The position numbers and the translations under genes were made by a program. Positions 1 through 7,046 of a stretch of DNA of 10,305 nucleotides are shown here, in pieces; position 1 is the first letter of the stretch, and every line of letters starts with the position of its first letter. The DNA is from DTU036 sp964346475 (GTDB lineage Bacteria > Bacillota > Clostridia > Peptostreptococcales > Acidaminobacteraceae): positions 1-10,305 of the forward strand of contig CAYFUM010000038.1 in the NCBI GenBank assembly GCA_964346475.1, read 5' to 3'. The notes beneath the pieces were generated by a model that made no database searches, was not told the origin of the DNA, and saw only the letters and a list, made by a program, of their open reading frames with translations.

Positions 1-59
1 GTTTCCTAATGAGTTTTAACTTTTTGGACTGTTGCACTTAATATTACAATCTATCTTAT

Positions 60-101
60 AAAAAAACGAGCTGACGGTGAGTACTTCTCACCATCAACTC
101 G
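60..101 (-). terminator. Intrinsic terminator closing the minus-strand unit
   Basis: Read on the minus strand, 101-87 and 81-67 form a 15-bp stem with a 5-base loop, followed by seven T residues (66-60). Two positions pair only as G-U on the minus-strand RNA and would be C-A mismatches on the plus strand. This shows that the minus-strand transcript is the one that folds. It is the first strong terminator downstream of the GntR gene, about 165 bases past its stop. Confidence 0.85.
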
Positions 102-194
102 CAGAGAGTCAAATCGACCTAATCATCAGCCTGATTTCTCAAACCAACATCATTTGACAAAGACCCGTTTAACTAAAGTTCGCGCATTAAAGTA

Positions 195-251
195 TAAACT
201 GGGATGTACAACTCCCTAAGAAAGGCAGAACATCCCAGTTTAACTTTTTTT
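195..251 (+). terminator. 13-bp inverted repeat with T-run on the plus side
   Basis: Bases 195-207 and 230-242 are perfect 13-bp complements separated by a 22-base loop. On the plus strand the stem is followed within two bases by seven Ts (245-251), so it could stop plus-strand transcription. On the minus strand the stem is followed by a poor T-tract, so GntR transcripts probably pass through to 101-60. No plus-strand gene ends here inside the window. It may block antisense transcription into gntR or serve as a 3' stabilising hairpin of the gntR mRNA. Apart from this and the terminator at 60-101, I see nothing in bases 1-266: no open frame of useful length and no RNA gene. Confidence 0.5.
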
Positions 252-266
252 ATCATTTAAATTAGC

Positions 267-926
267 TTAAAGCTTTAGAAGCACCTCTCTGATTTTTGAG
301 ACAAACTCATCAATATGCTCTAGAGCATACTTCTCTGTTAAGTCGTAGTCTTTTTCTTTGATGGCTTCTAGAATGAGACTTAATGTGCGAGAAAAGAGTT
401 CCATGGAATCAAAATGGCCTTCACAGTAATGCCATAATCGCTCTGTATGAGCGTGTAAATTATGAAGAATATTTTGGAGCCAGGGATTACCTGAAGCTCG
501 GTTGATGACTTGGTGAAAAGCTTCATCATCACTGATGGCTTTTTGATAGTCTCTTTCAATATTCTCATAGCTCTTGAGACGCTGAACAATCTTTTCGAGT
601 TCTGCAATTTCAAGATTACCCATCTTTTCTGCGGCAAGTCGAGTAGCATAAGGATCTAAGACCCTTGTCAATTCAAAAATATGGCGCATTTGAATAAAGT
701 CGATTGGCACAACCTGAATACCAAATCTTGGAATGATCTTCACCAATTGATCTTCTTCAAGAATTTGAAAAGCCTTTCGCACTGGAGTACGGCTGACACC
801 AAACTCATCGGCAATATCCACTTCATTGAGAACACTACCTGGCTCATAATCGAGCTTGATGATGCGTTCACGTAGGAGATCATAAATTTGATTGCTGCTT
901 ACTTTTTCTTGTTTTTCCGATTCCAT
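267..926 (-). CDS. GntR-family transcriptional regulator, FadR/FCD subfamily
   Basis: This is a 219-residue DNA-binding regulator. Residues about 10-75 are a GntR winged helix-turn-helix, with the typical EVDIADEFGVSRTPVRKAF helix region and a glycine-rich wing near residues 67-70. Residues about 80-215 are all-helical and match the FCD ligand-binding domain in length and layout. An Asp134-x3-His138 pair fits the first FCD metal-ligand motif. The next usual His, before the ILEAI helix near residues 185-189, appears to be replaced, so metal binding may be weak or absent. The start is supported by AAGGAG a few bases upstream. It lies last in the minus-strand run, 91 bp after the transporter gene, with no terminator visible between them. 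It probably controls the grd/transporter unit and possibly itself; the effector (an amino acid or carboxylate) cannot be read from the sequence. Confidence 0.9.
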   Translation of the reverse strand: MESEKQEKVSSNQIYDLLRERIIKLDYEPGSVLNEVDIADEFGVSRTPVRKAFQILEEDQLVKIIPRFGIQVVPIDFIQMRHIFELTRVLDPYATRLAAEKMGNLEIAELEKIVQRLKSYENIERDYQKAISDDEAFHQVINRASGNPWLQNILHNLHAHTERLWHYCEGHFDSMELFSRTLSLILEAIKEKDYDLTEKYALEHIDEFVSKIREVLLKL

Positions 927-1017
927 CCTTGTCTCCTTACATCCTCTTCGAGTTCTCTGTCTCAGTATAGCCCAAATGAAGGTCTATTAAAAGGGGAGAG
1001 ACAGGTTCTTTTTCATT

Positions 1018-2364
1018 TTAGAAGAAGACTCCCCGGATAAAGATAATGAGAAGTGAAATAGGAATGAGAAAAAGAACGAGAGGTTTCCATGCGTTTGTTA
1101 CTCTAAAACCTTTGGCTCCAACATCAGTCTCTGCTTTAAAGTTTTCAAATTTCCATTTGAATGCAGTATAGGCAGCAAGAGCAATTGCACCAAGAGGCAT
1201 TAGGATATTTCCAGAGAGGAAGTCTGCAAAGTCAAAGAAGTTTCTTCCTCCAATCGTAATGTCTTTCCATGGACCTTTAGCCATAATGGTTGGGAAACCA
1301 ACGATAAAGATAACTGCTAGTCCTATGATGACAGCTTTCTTCCTTGATATGTTCCCTAGATCCACAATGGTCGTAACGATTGGCTCGAAATAGCCTAGGG
1401 CAGAGGAGAGTGCTGCAAAGAACACAAGGAGGAAGAAGAGAGAACCGAAGAATCTTCCAAAGGGTAGTTGATTAAACAGATTGCTCATGGTGACAAAGAG
1501 TAATGATTCTCCTTGACCCGGGTCCATGCCTAAAGCAAAGATGGCAGGGAACATCATAAATCCTGCAAGCAGAGCAGCTCCTGTATCAAAGCCAATGACC
1601 ATGAGGCCATCACCGGGGATATTGCTATCTTTTGAGAGATAGGAGCCGTAGATAAATGCACCACCACTAGCAATACCTATGGAGAAGAAAGCTTGTCCAA
1701 GGGCATCTAAAAGAGATTTACTGGTGATTTTTGAGAAGTCTACAGCCAAATACCAAGATACACCTTTCATGGCTCCTGGAAGTGTTAAGGAGCGGATAAC
1801 GAGGATAATCAGCATACCAAAAAGTGCAGGCATAAGGATTTTACAAGCTCGTTCAATTCCTTTTTCAAGACCTTTTGCAGAAATCAGTCCTACGATAAAG
1901 ATACATAGAAGAGTGAATCCACCTACAGCAAGAGGATTAGCACGGAAGGTTTCAAAGACAGTCAGATATTCATTGGCACTTAAACCTGAAAGCTGACCTG
2001 CAACCATCTTGACAAAATAGGACATGATCCAACCCATGATTTGGATATAGTAAGTAAGAATGAAGAAAGCCGCGAGAACACCAAACCATCCAAAGGAAAC
2101 CCAAGGACTTCCTTTATGGGTAAGGGAACGCATACCTACAACGGGGCTTGATTGCGTTTTTCGGCCTAGACTAATTTCCATAGTGAAAAGGGGAATACCA
2201 ATCAAAAGACAGATAAGTAAATAAACAAGTACGAAGGCGCCCCCTCCATTGGTTCCCACCAGATAGGGGAATCTCCACATATTTCCAAGTCCGATTGAAA
2301 AACCAGCTGTAGCCATAATAAAACCAAATCGGCTTGCCCAAGTTTCTCTAGTTGGTTGTTCCAT
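1018..2364 (-). CDS. NSS-family sodium-dependent amino acid/amine transporter
   Basis: This 448-residue, strongly hydrophobic inner-membrane protein belongs to the neurotransmitter:sodium symporter family (the LeuT fold). The hallmark first transmembrane segment is at residues about 15-36 and contains GLGNMWRFPYL, the unwound region that binds Na+ and substrate. It is followed by the GGGAF loop and a second segment ending in EISLGRK. I count about 11-12 hydrophobic segments, the last at the C-terminal LFLIPISLLIIFIRG. The length is usual for bacterial members. Start ATG is preceded by AAGGAG. It follows grdF by 50 bp, but a terminator hairpin lies between them. Bacterial NSS proteins carry small amino acids and related zwitterions. 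From the neighbours I infer uptake of sarcosine, glycine or a creatinine-derived compound; substrate is not readable from sequence alone. Confidence 0.93.
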   Translation of the reverse strand: MEQPTRETWASRFGFIMATAGFSIGLGNMWRFPYLVGTNGGGAFVLVYLLICLLIGIPLFTMEISLGRKTQSSPVVGMRSLTHKGSPWVSFGWFGVLAAFFILTYYIQIMGWIMSYFVKMVAGQLSGLSANEYLTVFETFRANPLAVGGFTLLCIFIVGLISAKGLEKGIERACKILMPALFGMLIILVIRSLTLPGAMKGVSWYLAVDFSKITSKSLLDALGQAFFSIGIASGGAFIYGSYLSKDSNIPGDGLMVIGFDTGAALLAGFMMFPAIFALGMDPGQGESLLFVTMSNLFNQLPFGRFFGSLFFLLVFFAALSSALGYFEPIVTTIVDLGNISRKKAVIIGLAVIFIVGFPTIMAKGPWKDITIGGRNFFDFADFLSGNILMPLGAIALAAYTAFKWKFENFKAETDVGAKGFRVTNAWKPLVLFLIPISLLIIFIRGVFF

Positions 2365-2383
2365 TGATTACTCCTTTCGTTTG

Positions 2384-2409
2384 AAAAAGGGCCTTAGCTT
2401 TGAAGGCCC
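2384..2409 (-). terminator. Hairpin terminator/attenuator between grdF and the transporter
   Basis: On the minus strand GGGCCTT (2409-2403) and AAGGCCC (2395-2389) form a perfect 7-bp GC-rich stem with a 7-base loop, followed immediately by five Ts (2388-2384). It begins six bases after the grdF stop codon and ends about ten bases before the transporter's ribosome binding site. It could end most grdX-G-F transcripts and let a fraction through to the transporter. I see no separate promoter in the 50-bp gap. Confidence 0.75.
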
Positions 2410-2414
2410 GTATT

Positions 2415-3713
2415 TTATTTTTCGAATTGTGTCGGTTCGTCGATCGATGTACCTAATGCTTTAACAGCACGAAGTACCAGTTCTTTTCTCAGTTCATGTT
2501 CGTCCTTGGAATCCAAACTTGGATTTCCTACAGGATAAGGAATGGCTACTGTAGGAACAATACGATTCGCCCCAACAGATTCGGAAATTGTTGTGATTGT
2601 AGCAAGGTGGACAATAGGAAGTCCGTAGCGCTCAATCTCTTTAACCATCGTTGCACCGCAACGTGTACAGGTGCCTCATGTAGAAGTGAGGAGAACGCCA
2701 TCAACGCCAGCTTCTTTTAACTCTTTTCCAATTTCACTTCCAAAGGTAACTGAGTTAGCAACTGAAGTTCCAGTTCCTGTCGTTGTATAGAAGTAGGTGT
2801 AGATATCGCCGATGACGCCTTCTCTTTTTAATTCGTTGAGAATATCTAAAGGAGCAACACGGTCTGCTTGCTCATTGGCATAAACAGGGTCATAGCCACC
2901 ATGGACTGTAAAGTAATCGTCTTTTAAAGCGTCGATTCCAGAAACATCATATTTGCCCCATTTTTGAGCGGATGCAGATTGAATATGGTCTGGGTTTCCG
3001 TGAGGAACAATACCACCACTTGTAACAAGTGCGATGGTTGCTTTAGAAAGATCGGCAATAGCAGCTGCAGGAGCTACTTGGTCAAAGACAGGCATAGGAA
3101 GTTCTGTTACAAAGTCTTCGTTGCCTAGTCTTTTTAACAGCATTTCAACAGCGCGCTGTGATCCGCGTTTATCAGAGAACACAGTCAGTCTTCTTCCTTG
3201 AGCAAAGTAGCCATCAACTTCTGGAAGAGCAAGATTTTCTTTTTTCAGAAGTTTAAGTGCTAGATTTGCCATGACAGGAAGTGCTTTTCTCATATCGGCT
3301 GCAGAGTTTCCAGTTTTGGCAACAATGACCTCTGAACGGCACTCGCTGAGTCCTGGGTTTTCTTCATACATACCTGTAATGCAGGGGAGAGCGAGTTCTT
3401 CTTGCACTGCTTTACAAAGTTCAGCACAAGCCATGCCGTAACGCCCAGCATTAAAGGCGGGTCCGGCAACCAGCAGATCTGCTCCAGAATCTTTTACCAT
3501 TTTCAAAATGGCTTCAAGAGCTTCGTCTTTATTCTCATTAAAGTAGTTATCTCCGCAGATAATCGTTCCTGCGATTTGAGCTTCTCCCTTTAGAAGGCCT
3601 TCAAAACCCATGGCAGGTCCAACTGCTTTTTCTGTAAATTGAGGAGCAATACCAGCTTGGTCTTCGCCGCCAATTTGTCCAAAAAATTGATTTACATAAT
3701 AAATGATTTTCAT
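2415..3713 (-). CDS. grdF: Sarcosine/glycine/betaine reductase component B, selenocysteine-containing subunit (GrdB/F/H family)
   Basis: This is one 432-residue selenoprotein gene interrupted by an in-frame TGA at 2678-2676, codon 346. The residues before it are LLTST and those after are GTCTRCGATMVKEIER, so the motif is Sec-Gly-Thr-Cys, the UxxC redox centre of the GrdB/GrdF/GrdH family. Reading through the TGA restores the normal family length and the conserved tail. Component B binds the substrate as a Schiff base on the pyruvoyl partner. This subunit helps cleave the C-N bond, passing the carboxymethyl group to selenoprotein GrdA; GrdC/GrdD then release acetyl phosphate. Start ATG has AGGAGG overlapping the stop of the upstream gene, so the two are tightly coupled. 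The choice of grdF (sarcosine) over grdB (glycine) or grdH (betaine) rests on the nearby N-carbamoylsarcosine amidase-like genes and is an inference. GrdA, GrdC and GrdD are not in the window. Confidence 0.92.
2653..2674 (-). promoter_or_regulatory. Putative bacterial SECIS-type hairpin just after the Sec UGA
   Basis: One base downstream of the UGA, GCACC (2674-2670) pairs with GGTGC (2657-2653) around a 12-base loop. Bacterial selenocysteine insertion elements sit immediately 3' of the UGA inside the coding region, so position and size fit. SECIS sequences are not conserved between clostridial selenoprotein genes. The call rests on location and on the perfect short stem. Confidence 0.45.
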
Positions 3714-3722
3714 GTGGTCCTC

Positions 3723-5009
3723 CTAGTAAAGCTCAACAGTACAGTTGTGATAGCCAATTTCTGAAGTTGAGCCGATGACAGCGTTTAGCTCACATTTCAT
3801 GGAGCCATCTTCAGCAATACAGCCTTCCCATCCACCAGCTAAAGTGTAAATGGCTTTTTCGTTGCCAAGTACTTTCTTTGCAGGAGGAAGTTCAACAACA
3901 TGGGAAACATTTCCGGTAGAGATAACAGCTACAGCTTCTTCAGCCATATCAGTAAGTGGTTGACTCATTCCATCCCATCCTGAACATTCATCGGTGATGA
4001 GAACAGTCTTAATGCCTTTTTGCTCACAACGCTTGCAGATCATGACAAGGTCAGAGTCAGGATTACCATAACCTTCTTCAGAGATGATGACACCATCTGC
4101 TCCTAAGGTATGGCAGAGCTTTGCTGTATAGTCACACGTTCTAAATTTACCTTCAAGTGTGGTCATTTCAGGTGTTAAGATGACACCAATAAAGTTGATG
4201 GTCTTTCCGTGCTGCTCATAGAGATCCAAAATTGCGGAGTTGTTTTGATGTTGATACGTAGTGATCTTATCGCATGCAGCAACGCAGTTACCACTGATAA
4301 CGGCGTTATCAAGTTCCTCGTTTGGATGGATGAGAGTAGGAAGGATTTGCTGAGAGTTGACTCCATAGATGTAACCGTCATGGAGTAGCCCCTGAGAGAT
4401 CAGCATTTCAACATAAGCAACCTTAGGAAGATTTGGATATTTAGCATCCTCTTCTTTACGTGTGCCAATTTCGTAAACCTTAACTTCATCAGGCTCTACA
4501 TTCTCTCCAGCTTTTCCAACAAACTCAGCAGCACGTAGGCCTGCGTGGCGCACGGTACGCTCGTGTGTATGAGGATCAAGCCCTTCTACTGGCTCAATGT
4601 CGACAACAAGATTAAATGTTTTAGAGAAAGGAGTCCATTTGGCACCTTCTCCCCACATATCGATGACACCTTCTTGGAAACCAACAATGTCACCAATGGT
4701 CACGATGGCAGCTCCGCTAAGGAGATTGACGCGGCCTTCGCCGAGTTGAGCCATTTTTGTTGTGACTCCTGGGAATCCATTTCCGCTTCCTTGTACTTTT
4801 ACTCGTGGTTCAATCACGTCTTTGACAGGGATAATGCGAACTTCTTCCCCAGGTCGCGCTACATCGATTTTGATGTTTTTGATTTTGCTGTCTTCTTTAA
4901 GAAAAGCTGCTAGTGCATCGGGATCTACAGTAAGTACTCCCTTTTCTACTTTGGTCTCATTACCAAGTTGGATATCCTTTATCCAAATATGGCCATGTTC
5001 TAGTTTCAA
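3723..5009 (-). CDS. grdG: Sarcosine/glycine/betaine reductase component B proprotein, pyruvoyl-forming (GrdE/GrdG/GrdI family)
   Basis: The gene encodes the proprotein of component B (428 residues from the chosen start). In this family it self-cleaves between Asn and Cys to give two chains, with the Cys converted to a pyruvoyl group that binds the amine substrate. The processing site is visible as AVISGNCVAACDKIT, with the reactive Cys at residue 242. The N-terminus KLEHGHIWIKDIQ and the C-terminal GSTSEIGYHNCTVELY fit the family. Start choice: a GTG at 5018 gives three extra residues but directly abuts its Shine-Dalgarno. A TTG at 5009 lies 8 bases after GGAGG and yields a family-like MKLExG start, so I prefer TTG. 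It sits between grdX and grdF with only a few bases at each junction, consistent with translational coupling. Calling it grdG (sarcosine) rather than grdE or grdI is by context. Confidence 0.92.
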   Translation of the reverse strand: MKLEHGHIWIKDIQLGNETKVEKGVLTVDPDALAAFLKEDSKIKNIKIDVARPGEEVRIIPVKDVIEPRVKVQGSGNGFPGVTTKMAQLGEGRVNLLSGAAIVTIGDIVGFQEGVIDMWGEGAKWTPFSKTFNLVVDIEPVEGLDPHTHERTVRHAGLRAAEFVGKAGENVEPDEVKVYEIGTRKEEDAKYPNLPKVAYVEMLISQGLLHDGYIYGVNSQQILPTLIHPNEELDNAVISGNCVAACDKITTYQHQNNSAILDLYEQHGKTINFIGVILTPEMTTLEGKFRTCDYTAKLCHTLGADGVIISEEGYGNPDSDLVMICKRCEQKGIKTVLITDECSGWDGMSQPLTDMAEEAVAVISTGNVSHVVELPPAKKVLGNEKAIYTLAGGWEGCIAEDGSMKCELNAVIGSTSEIGYHNCTVELY

Positions 5010-5013
5010 TCCA

Positions 5014-5022
5014 ATCACCTCC
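5014..5022 (-). promoter_or_regulatory. Ribosome binding site that decides the grdG start
   Basis: GGAGGTGAT on the minus strand matches the complement of the 16S rRNA 3' end over nine bases. It covers the in-frame GTG at 5018-5016 and the TGA stop of grdX at 5017-5015. A ribosome bound here cannot start on that GTG but is ideally placed for the TTG at 5009-5007. Confidence 0.65.
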
Positions 5023-5383
5023 GTTGAAGTCTTTTGTGCTCATCAAGAGCAGATAAGTAAAGTTCCTGATCAATCCTTGCGTAGTCCTCTTGATTGTTTT
5101 CGTCTGGTTTTCTACGTTGCATCAGTTTGTCATAGTCAAGAATTGAGTTAGCAATAAGCTCAGCATGTTGGGAGTTATGCTCTTTTTGTGTACTTAAAAG
5201 AATGCTGCGGTAAGGCGAATACATCATGCCTGCGCTTGCAAATAGGGGGTGTGTGATCAATTGATGTCCTAAGTAGACATGATCTCTTGCGGCTAAAAGA
5301 ACGTCGCGAAAAGAACCCTGGATCATTTTTGCCCCTGATTCATCTTTAAGTCTTGGATTATTCGTTAGTAGAATGTAGTCCAT
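5015..5383 (-). CDS. grdX: GrdX family protein
   Basis: This is a 122-residue soluble protein with the GrdX-type N-terminus MDYILLTNNPRL and a hydrophilic, charged C-terminus (residues about 85-122, rich in Glu, Lys, Arg, Gln). GrdX is found with glycine, sarcosine and betaine reductase operons, commonly as the first gene. Its biochemical role is not established, and nothing here (no cofactor motif, no membrane segment) reveals it. The start ATG has a strong AGGAGGG upstream. It is the first gene of the minus-strand unit, and its stop codon lies inside the ribosome binding site of the next gene. Confidence 0.88.
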   Translation of the reverse strand: MDYILLTNNPRLKDESGAKMIQGSFRDVLLAARDHVYLGHQLITHPLFASAGMMYSPYRSILLSTQKEHNSQHAELIANSILDYDKLMQRRKPDENNQEDYARIDQELYLSALDEHKRLQRR

Positions 5384-5407
5384 TTTCTTCCCTCCTGAAC
5401 TAGATAT

Positions 5408-5436
5408 ATTTTACTTGTATTTCAGTTGTATTTCAA
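5408..5436 (-). promoter_or_regulatory. Sigma-A-like promoter of the grdX-grdG-grdF unit
   Basis: On the minus strand TTGAAA (5436-5431), a 17-base spacer and TAAAAT (5413-5408) match the -35/-10 consensus well. The predicted start, near 5401, leaves a leader of about 18 bases. The spacer and -35 are covered by two direct copies of TTGTATTTCA (plus strand, 5415-5424 and 5426-5435) spaced 11 bp, which could be an operator. No -24/-12 element is visible in this strand between 5384 and 5600. Confidence 0.55.
5415..5435 (+). repeat. Two direct copies of TTGTATTTCA, 11-bp period
   Basis: The ten-base unit occurs at 5415-5424 and 5426-5435, separated by one base. This puts the copies about one helical turn apart, on the same DNA face. 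Lying within the predicted grdX promoter, they are a candidate regulator-binding site, perhaps for the GntR protein encoded in the same unit. Confidence 0.5.
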
Positions 5437-5463
5437 TAGCGTTTTATGATTGTTATAAAAATA

Positions 5464-5472
5464 TGATATAAT
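5464..5472 (+). promoter_or_regulatory. Extended -10 promoter for the sigma-54 activator gene
   Basis: TGATATAAT is a perfect extended -10 element (TGn-TATAAT). A convincing -35 is lacking (TTATGA at 5444-5449 is weak), as is common for extended -10 promoters. The predicted start near 5479 gives a leader of about 120 bases. The leader contains the 13-base palindrome at 5523-5535. Confidence 0.55.
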
Positions 5473-5522
5473 TAGTCATATACTGGTAACAAAATAATTT
5501 AACAATCAGTATTCTTTTGAAG

Positions 5523-5535
5523 AAGGGTAACCCTT
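5523..5535. promoter_or_regulatory. Palindrome AAGGGTAACCCTT in the activator leader
   Basis: Arms AAGGGT and ACCCTT are perfect complements around one central base. It lies between the predicted promoter and the start codon of the sigma-54 activator gene, a position suited to an operator or small RNA hairpin. Function is not known. Confidence 0.35.
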
Positions 5536-5600
5536 GACCTATAAGATTCGCGGAATGAATGTGGATAAAGAAATGGAGATAGATTCTTAGGAGAAATCAG

Positions 5601-6968
5601 ATGAAAGACATTTTTAAGGCAGCTTTAGATTATTCCGTAGATGGAGTATTGATCTCTGATCCTTGCGGTAATGTTCTGTACGTAAACCAGCACTATGAAT
5701 TAATTACAGGGATAAAGAAAAAAGACATCCTCCATAAGAATCTTGCTGATCTTGAAATGGAAGGATTGTTTAGCAAAGCAATTTCTCTAGAAGTCATTAA
5801 AACCAAGAAACCTCAATCTACTCTTCACCAATACTTTTCCGGACGAACAGCGCTTACAAATGCAGTTCCCATTTTTATCGAGGGTGAATTTGTTGGTGTT
5901 GTAAACAATACGCGTAATGTCGATAAGCTTTTAGAGCTTGAAAATAGTCTTAAAAAGAGTATCGAGGACAGCAAGCTTCTCACAATGGAAATGTCATCGC
6001 TTAGACAACTTCTCAATCGTCGCTATGATTTTGTTTGCGAATCTTCTGAAATGGAGAACACAGTTCAAAAGGCAAAAATGGCAGCTCCATACGACACGAC
6101 GGTTTTAATTCAGGGAGAATCAGGAACTGGAAAAGAAGTTATCGCCCGCTATATACATAACAATAGTCCACGAAGTTCGGAAGCATTCATTCGTCTAAAC
6201 TGTGCGGCAATTCCAAGGGAGCTTTTTGAATCGGAACTTTTTGGTTATGAAGAAGGTGCCTTTACTGGAGCGAAGGATAGTGGAAAGATGGGCATGTTTG
6301 AACTTGCTGATAAAGGAACGCTTCTTCTAGACGAAGTAGGTGAGCTTCCCTATGATGTTCAGTCTAAACTTTTGCGTGTCATTCAAGAAAAAGAAATCCG
6401 ACGACTTGGAGGTAGAAAAGCCATTCCTGTTGATGTAAGAATTCTTGCTTCCACAAATCGCGATCTTTCAAAAGAGGTGGAAATCGGAAATTTTAGAGAA
6501 GATTTATTCTATAGACTTAGTGTCTTTCCCGTGATCATCCAGCCTCTACGCTCGAGAACCAAGGATATTGGTCCACTGATACGCCATTTTTTAAGTCGAT
6601 TGAATCGCAAATATAAGACAACGAAATCCATTGAGCAGAATGCTTATTTAGCACTACAGGGCTATAGTTATCCGGGTAATGTGCGTGAATTGGAAAATAT
6701 TATTGAGTATCTTTATATTTTAAGTGATGACAAGATCACCATCGAAACGATACCGGGTAAAGTGCTGAATAATGTCATGATGAATACACTTAATGACCCT
6801 GAATATGCTCTAAAAAGAGACCTCCCTCAACTAATGGATCTTTATGAAAAGAGCATTCTTGAAGATGTCATCAAAAAACACAAAACGCTGGAGAGTGCTG
6901 CCGTTGTCTTGGGAATTCACGCCAGCACACTCTCAAGAAAAATGAAAAAATATGGATTAGAATTTTAA
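5601..6968 (+). CDS. Sigma-54-dependent transcriptional activator, PAS-AAA+-Fis
   Basis: This is a 455-residue enhancer-binding protein. Residues about 5-105 form a PAS sensor domain (SVDGVLISDPCGNVLYVN core), followed by a helical, probably coiled-coil linker at about 108-138. The AAA+ domain (about 145-375) has Walker A GESGTGKE (172-179), the sigma-54-contacting GAFTGA loop (219-224), Walker B LLLDEVGE (241-248), sensor I ILASTNR (281-287), an arginine-finger region FREDLFYRL (298-306) and sensor II GNVREL (359-364). A Fis-type helix-turn-helix ends the protein (about 430-453). No phosphoreceiver domain is present, so a small ligand sensed by the PAS domain is more likely than a histidine kinase. 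Start ATG follows TAGGAGA. The gene lies divergent from grdX and directly upstream of a -24/-12 promoter, so the amidase operon is its likely target. Confidence 0.95.
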   Translation: MKDIFKAALDYSVDGVLISDPCGNVLYVNQHYELITGIKKKDILHKNLADLEMEGLFSKAISLEVIKTKKPQSTLHQYFSGRTALTNAVPIFIEGEFVGVVNNTRNVDKLLELENSLKKSIEDSKLLTMEMSSLRQLLNRRYDFVCESSEMENTVQKAKMAAPYDTTVLIQGESGTGKEVIARYIHNNSPRSSEAFIRLNCAAIPRELFESELFGYEEGAFTGAKDSGKMGMFELADKGTLLLDEVGELPYDVQSKLLRVIQEKEIRRLGGRKAIPVDVRILASTNRDLSKEVEIGNFREDLFYRLSVFPVIIQPLRSRTKDIGPLIRHFLSRLNRKYKTTKSIEQNAYLALQGYSYPGNVRELENIIEYLYILSDDKITIETIPGKVLNNVMMNTLNDPEYALKRDLPQLMDLYEKSILEDVIKKHKTLESAAVVLGIHASTLSRKMKKYGLEF

Positions 6969-6986
6969 TTTTGCATAACTGAAAGT

Positions 6987-7006
6987 TCTTTGCAATCTTG
7001 CAAAGA
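6987..7006. promoter_or_regulatory. Candidate enhancer (upstream activator site) for the sigma-54 activator
   Basis: Bases 6988-6995 (CTTTGCAA) and 6998-7005 (TTGCAAAG) are perfect inverted copies around two bases, extended by one further pair at 6987/7006. The centre lies about 140 bp upstream of the predicted transcription start. Dyad symmetry of this size fits a Fis-type helix-turn-helix dimer. Confidence 0.55.
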
Positions 7007-7011
7007 GAAAG

Positions 7012-7046
7012 AAGACTATTTCCTTAAAGAATTAGTCTTTTCTTTT
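7012..7046 (+). terminator. Weak terminator after the activator gene
   Basis: AAGACTA (7012-7018) and TAGTCTT (7033-7039) pair, with an inner 3-bp TTC/GAA extension across one mismatch and a 6-base loop. A T-rich stretch (7038-7046) follows. The stem is AT-rich, so it is moderate at best, but it lies about 45 bases after the stop and before the next promoter. Confidence 0.5.

Noticed and set aside
47..60. CAATCTATCTTATA also present at 7141-7154
   Set aside because: A 14-base AT-rich match within 10 kb can arise by chance, and the surrounding sequence and context (terminator tail versus mRNA leader) do not match.
703..720. TGGCAC at 704-709 as a possible second sigma-54 promoter
   Set aside because: It lies inside the GntR coding sequence, is not followed by TTGC at the required spacing, and faces no plus-strand gene.
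957..1004. Inverted repeat CTGTCTC...GAGACAG between the transporter and gntR
   Set aside because: The 7-bp arms are 34 bases apart and lack a T-tract. It is too weak to call as a terminator or operator.
2415..2648. Separate 77-residue gene downstream of the UGA
   Set aside because: It is the C-terminal part of the selenoprotein. The frame is continuous through the UGA, the residues between belong to the conserved UxxC region, and its ATG is an internal Met.
5384..5600. Sigma-54 promoter for the grdX unit
   Set aside because: No GC/GG pair with correct spacing was found on the minus strand. A sigma-A-like -35/-10 with a 17-base spacer fits better.
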